Shown in pieces: positions 63,901-64,000 of a DNA stretch of 64,000 nt. The number at the start of each line of letters is the position of its first letter. Position 1 is the stretch's first letter. The DNA lies in the NCBI GenBank assembly GCA_000333855.2, contig CM007317.1:340943-404942 (forward strand). The letters run 5' to 3'. The notes beneath the pieces were generated by a model. That model was not told the origin of the DNA. It searched no databases and saw only the letters and a list, made by a program, of their open reading frames with translations. The translations under genes and the position numbers were made by a program. The DNA is from Endotrypanum monterogeii. Its lineage: Eukaryota > Euglenozoa > Kinetoplastea > Trypanosomatida > Trypanosomatidae.

Positions 63901-64000
63901 TACGTCGTACGCGACGTACCGGAACCGTACTACCGTTCGTCCGGTTCGGTTCCGTACGACGCGACGGACGGAGGAGGTAGTAGTACTACCGACGTACGGA
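63901..64000. other. Compositionally anomalous 100-bp sequence
   Basis: This stretch contains no CA, TG or AT dinucleotide, a single AA, and about 20 CpG. It is dense in short inverted repeats: an 8-bp stem GTACGTCG/CGACGTAC with a TACG loop at 63900-63919, CGGAACCG near 63920 against CGGTTCCG near 63947, and the palindrome GTAGTACTAC near 63980. It may be a sequencing or consensus artefact beyond the TA tract, or a genuine structured element. Confidence 0.8.

Larger units (their letters stand above)
62834..64000. other. Right-end non-coding region
   Basis: It contains (TG)n at 62868-62899, a candidate tiny ORF at 63056-63151 with an acceptor-like tract before it, (CA)n at 63295-63325, an A/T-rich block at 63437-63464 (TAAATAAATA and TTTATATATTTATTTA, partly palindromic), (TA)n at 63853-63890 and the unusual last 100 bases. 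No domain-bearing gene seen. Confidence 0.5.

Noticed and set aside
1..64000. tRNA, rRNA, spliced-leader genes or CRISPR arrays
   Set aside because: Looked for B-box-like GGTTCGA, SL-type and regularly spaced repeats; none with supporting structure was found. The 46-bp satellite has no spacers.

Overview
The window looks like nuclear DNA of a trypanosomatid flagellate, most likely a Leishmania-like member of the Leishmaniinae. This is inference from gene organisation. Every convincing gene is on the + strand, none shows an intron, and genes are separated by long non-coding spacers. Start codons are often preceded by a pyrimidine tract and an AG, as expected for trans-splicing in one polycistronic transcription unit. 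Coding regions are GC-rich and free of long homopolymers. The spacers are full of poly-T/poly-A runs, (TA)n and (CA/TG)n microsatellites and C/T-rich stretches. I find 14 protein genes I can support, plus one doubtful 31-codon ORF.

Layout. 1-528: 3' part of nicotinate phosphoribosyltransferase. 3717-5525: protein with two RRM-like modules, an RS-like region and a C-terminal WW domain. 9530-10543: Skp1-like protein with a large insertion. 15515-19201: P-type Ca2+-ATPase of the PMCA type. 26010-28964: large low-complexity protein with a PSP1 C-terminal domain. 32565-33935 (probably from 32462): Rab geranylgeranyltransferase alpha. 34829-35359: small protein with an N-myristoylation signal and an OCRE-like aromatic octamer repeat. 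38551-39906: coiled-coil protein of unknown role. 40613-41953: alpha/beta hydrolase. 43432-46695: CLC-family protein with CBS domains. 47305-48036: single-span membrane protein of unknown role. 49643-50974: YEATS-domain protein. 52133-52744: guanylate kinase. 56340-59177: CW-zinc-finger/AT-hook protein. 60515-62833: zinc-binding beta-tent (CULT/Yippee/Mis18-like) coiled-coil protein.

Non-coding content. A 347-bp repeat occurs twice in direct orientation with about four mismatches, at 1327-1673 and 20446-20792. The second copy abuts a run of exactly 1000 Ns. It may be a SIDER-like retroposon remnant. A 46-bp satellite lies at 21634-21785 and a perfect 50-bp palindrome with an (AT)13 core at 40219-40268. 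The last 100 bp (63901-64000) contain no CA or TG dinucleotide and about 20 CpG, unlike anything else here. Runs of N are at 8330-8359, 19446-20445 and 53886-53992.

Neighbouring genes in trypanosomatid units are generally not functionally linked, so I do not propose an operon. Still, the right third carries a YEATS reader, a CW/AT-hook protein and a beta-tent protein, all plausible chromatin or ubiquitin-pathway factors. The most novel-looking items are the split CULT/Yippee-like domain, the acylated OCRE protein, the CLC protein lacking both key glutamates, the expanded Skp1 and the 63.9-64.0 kb sequence.
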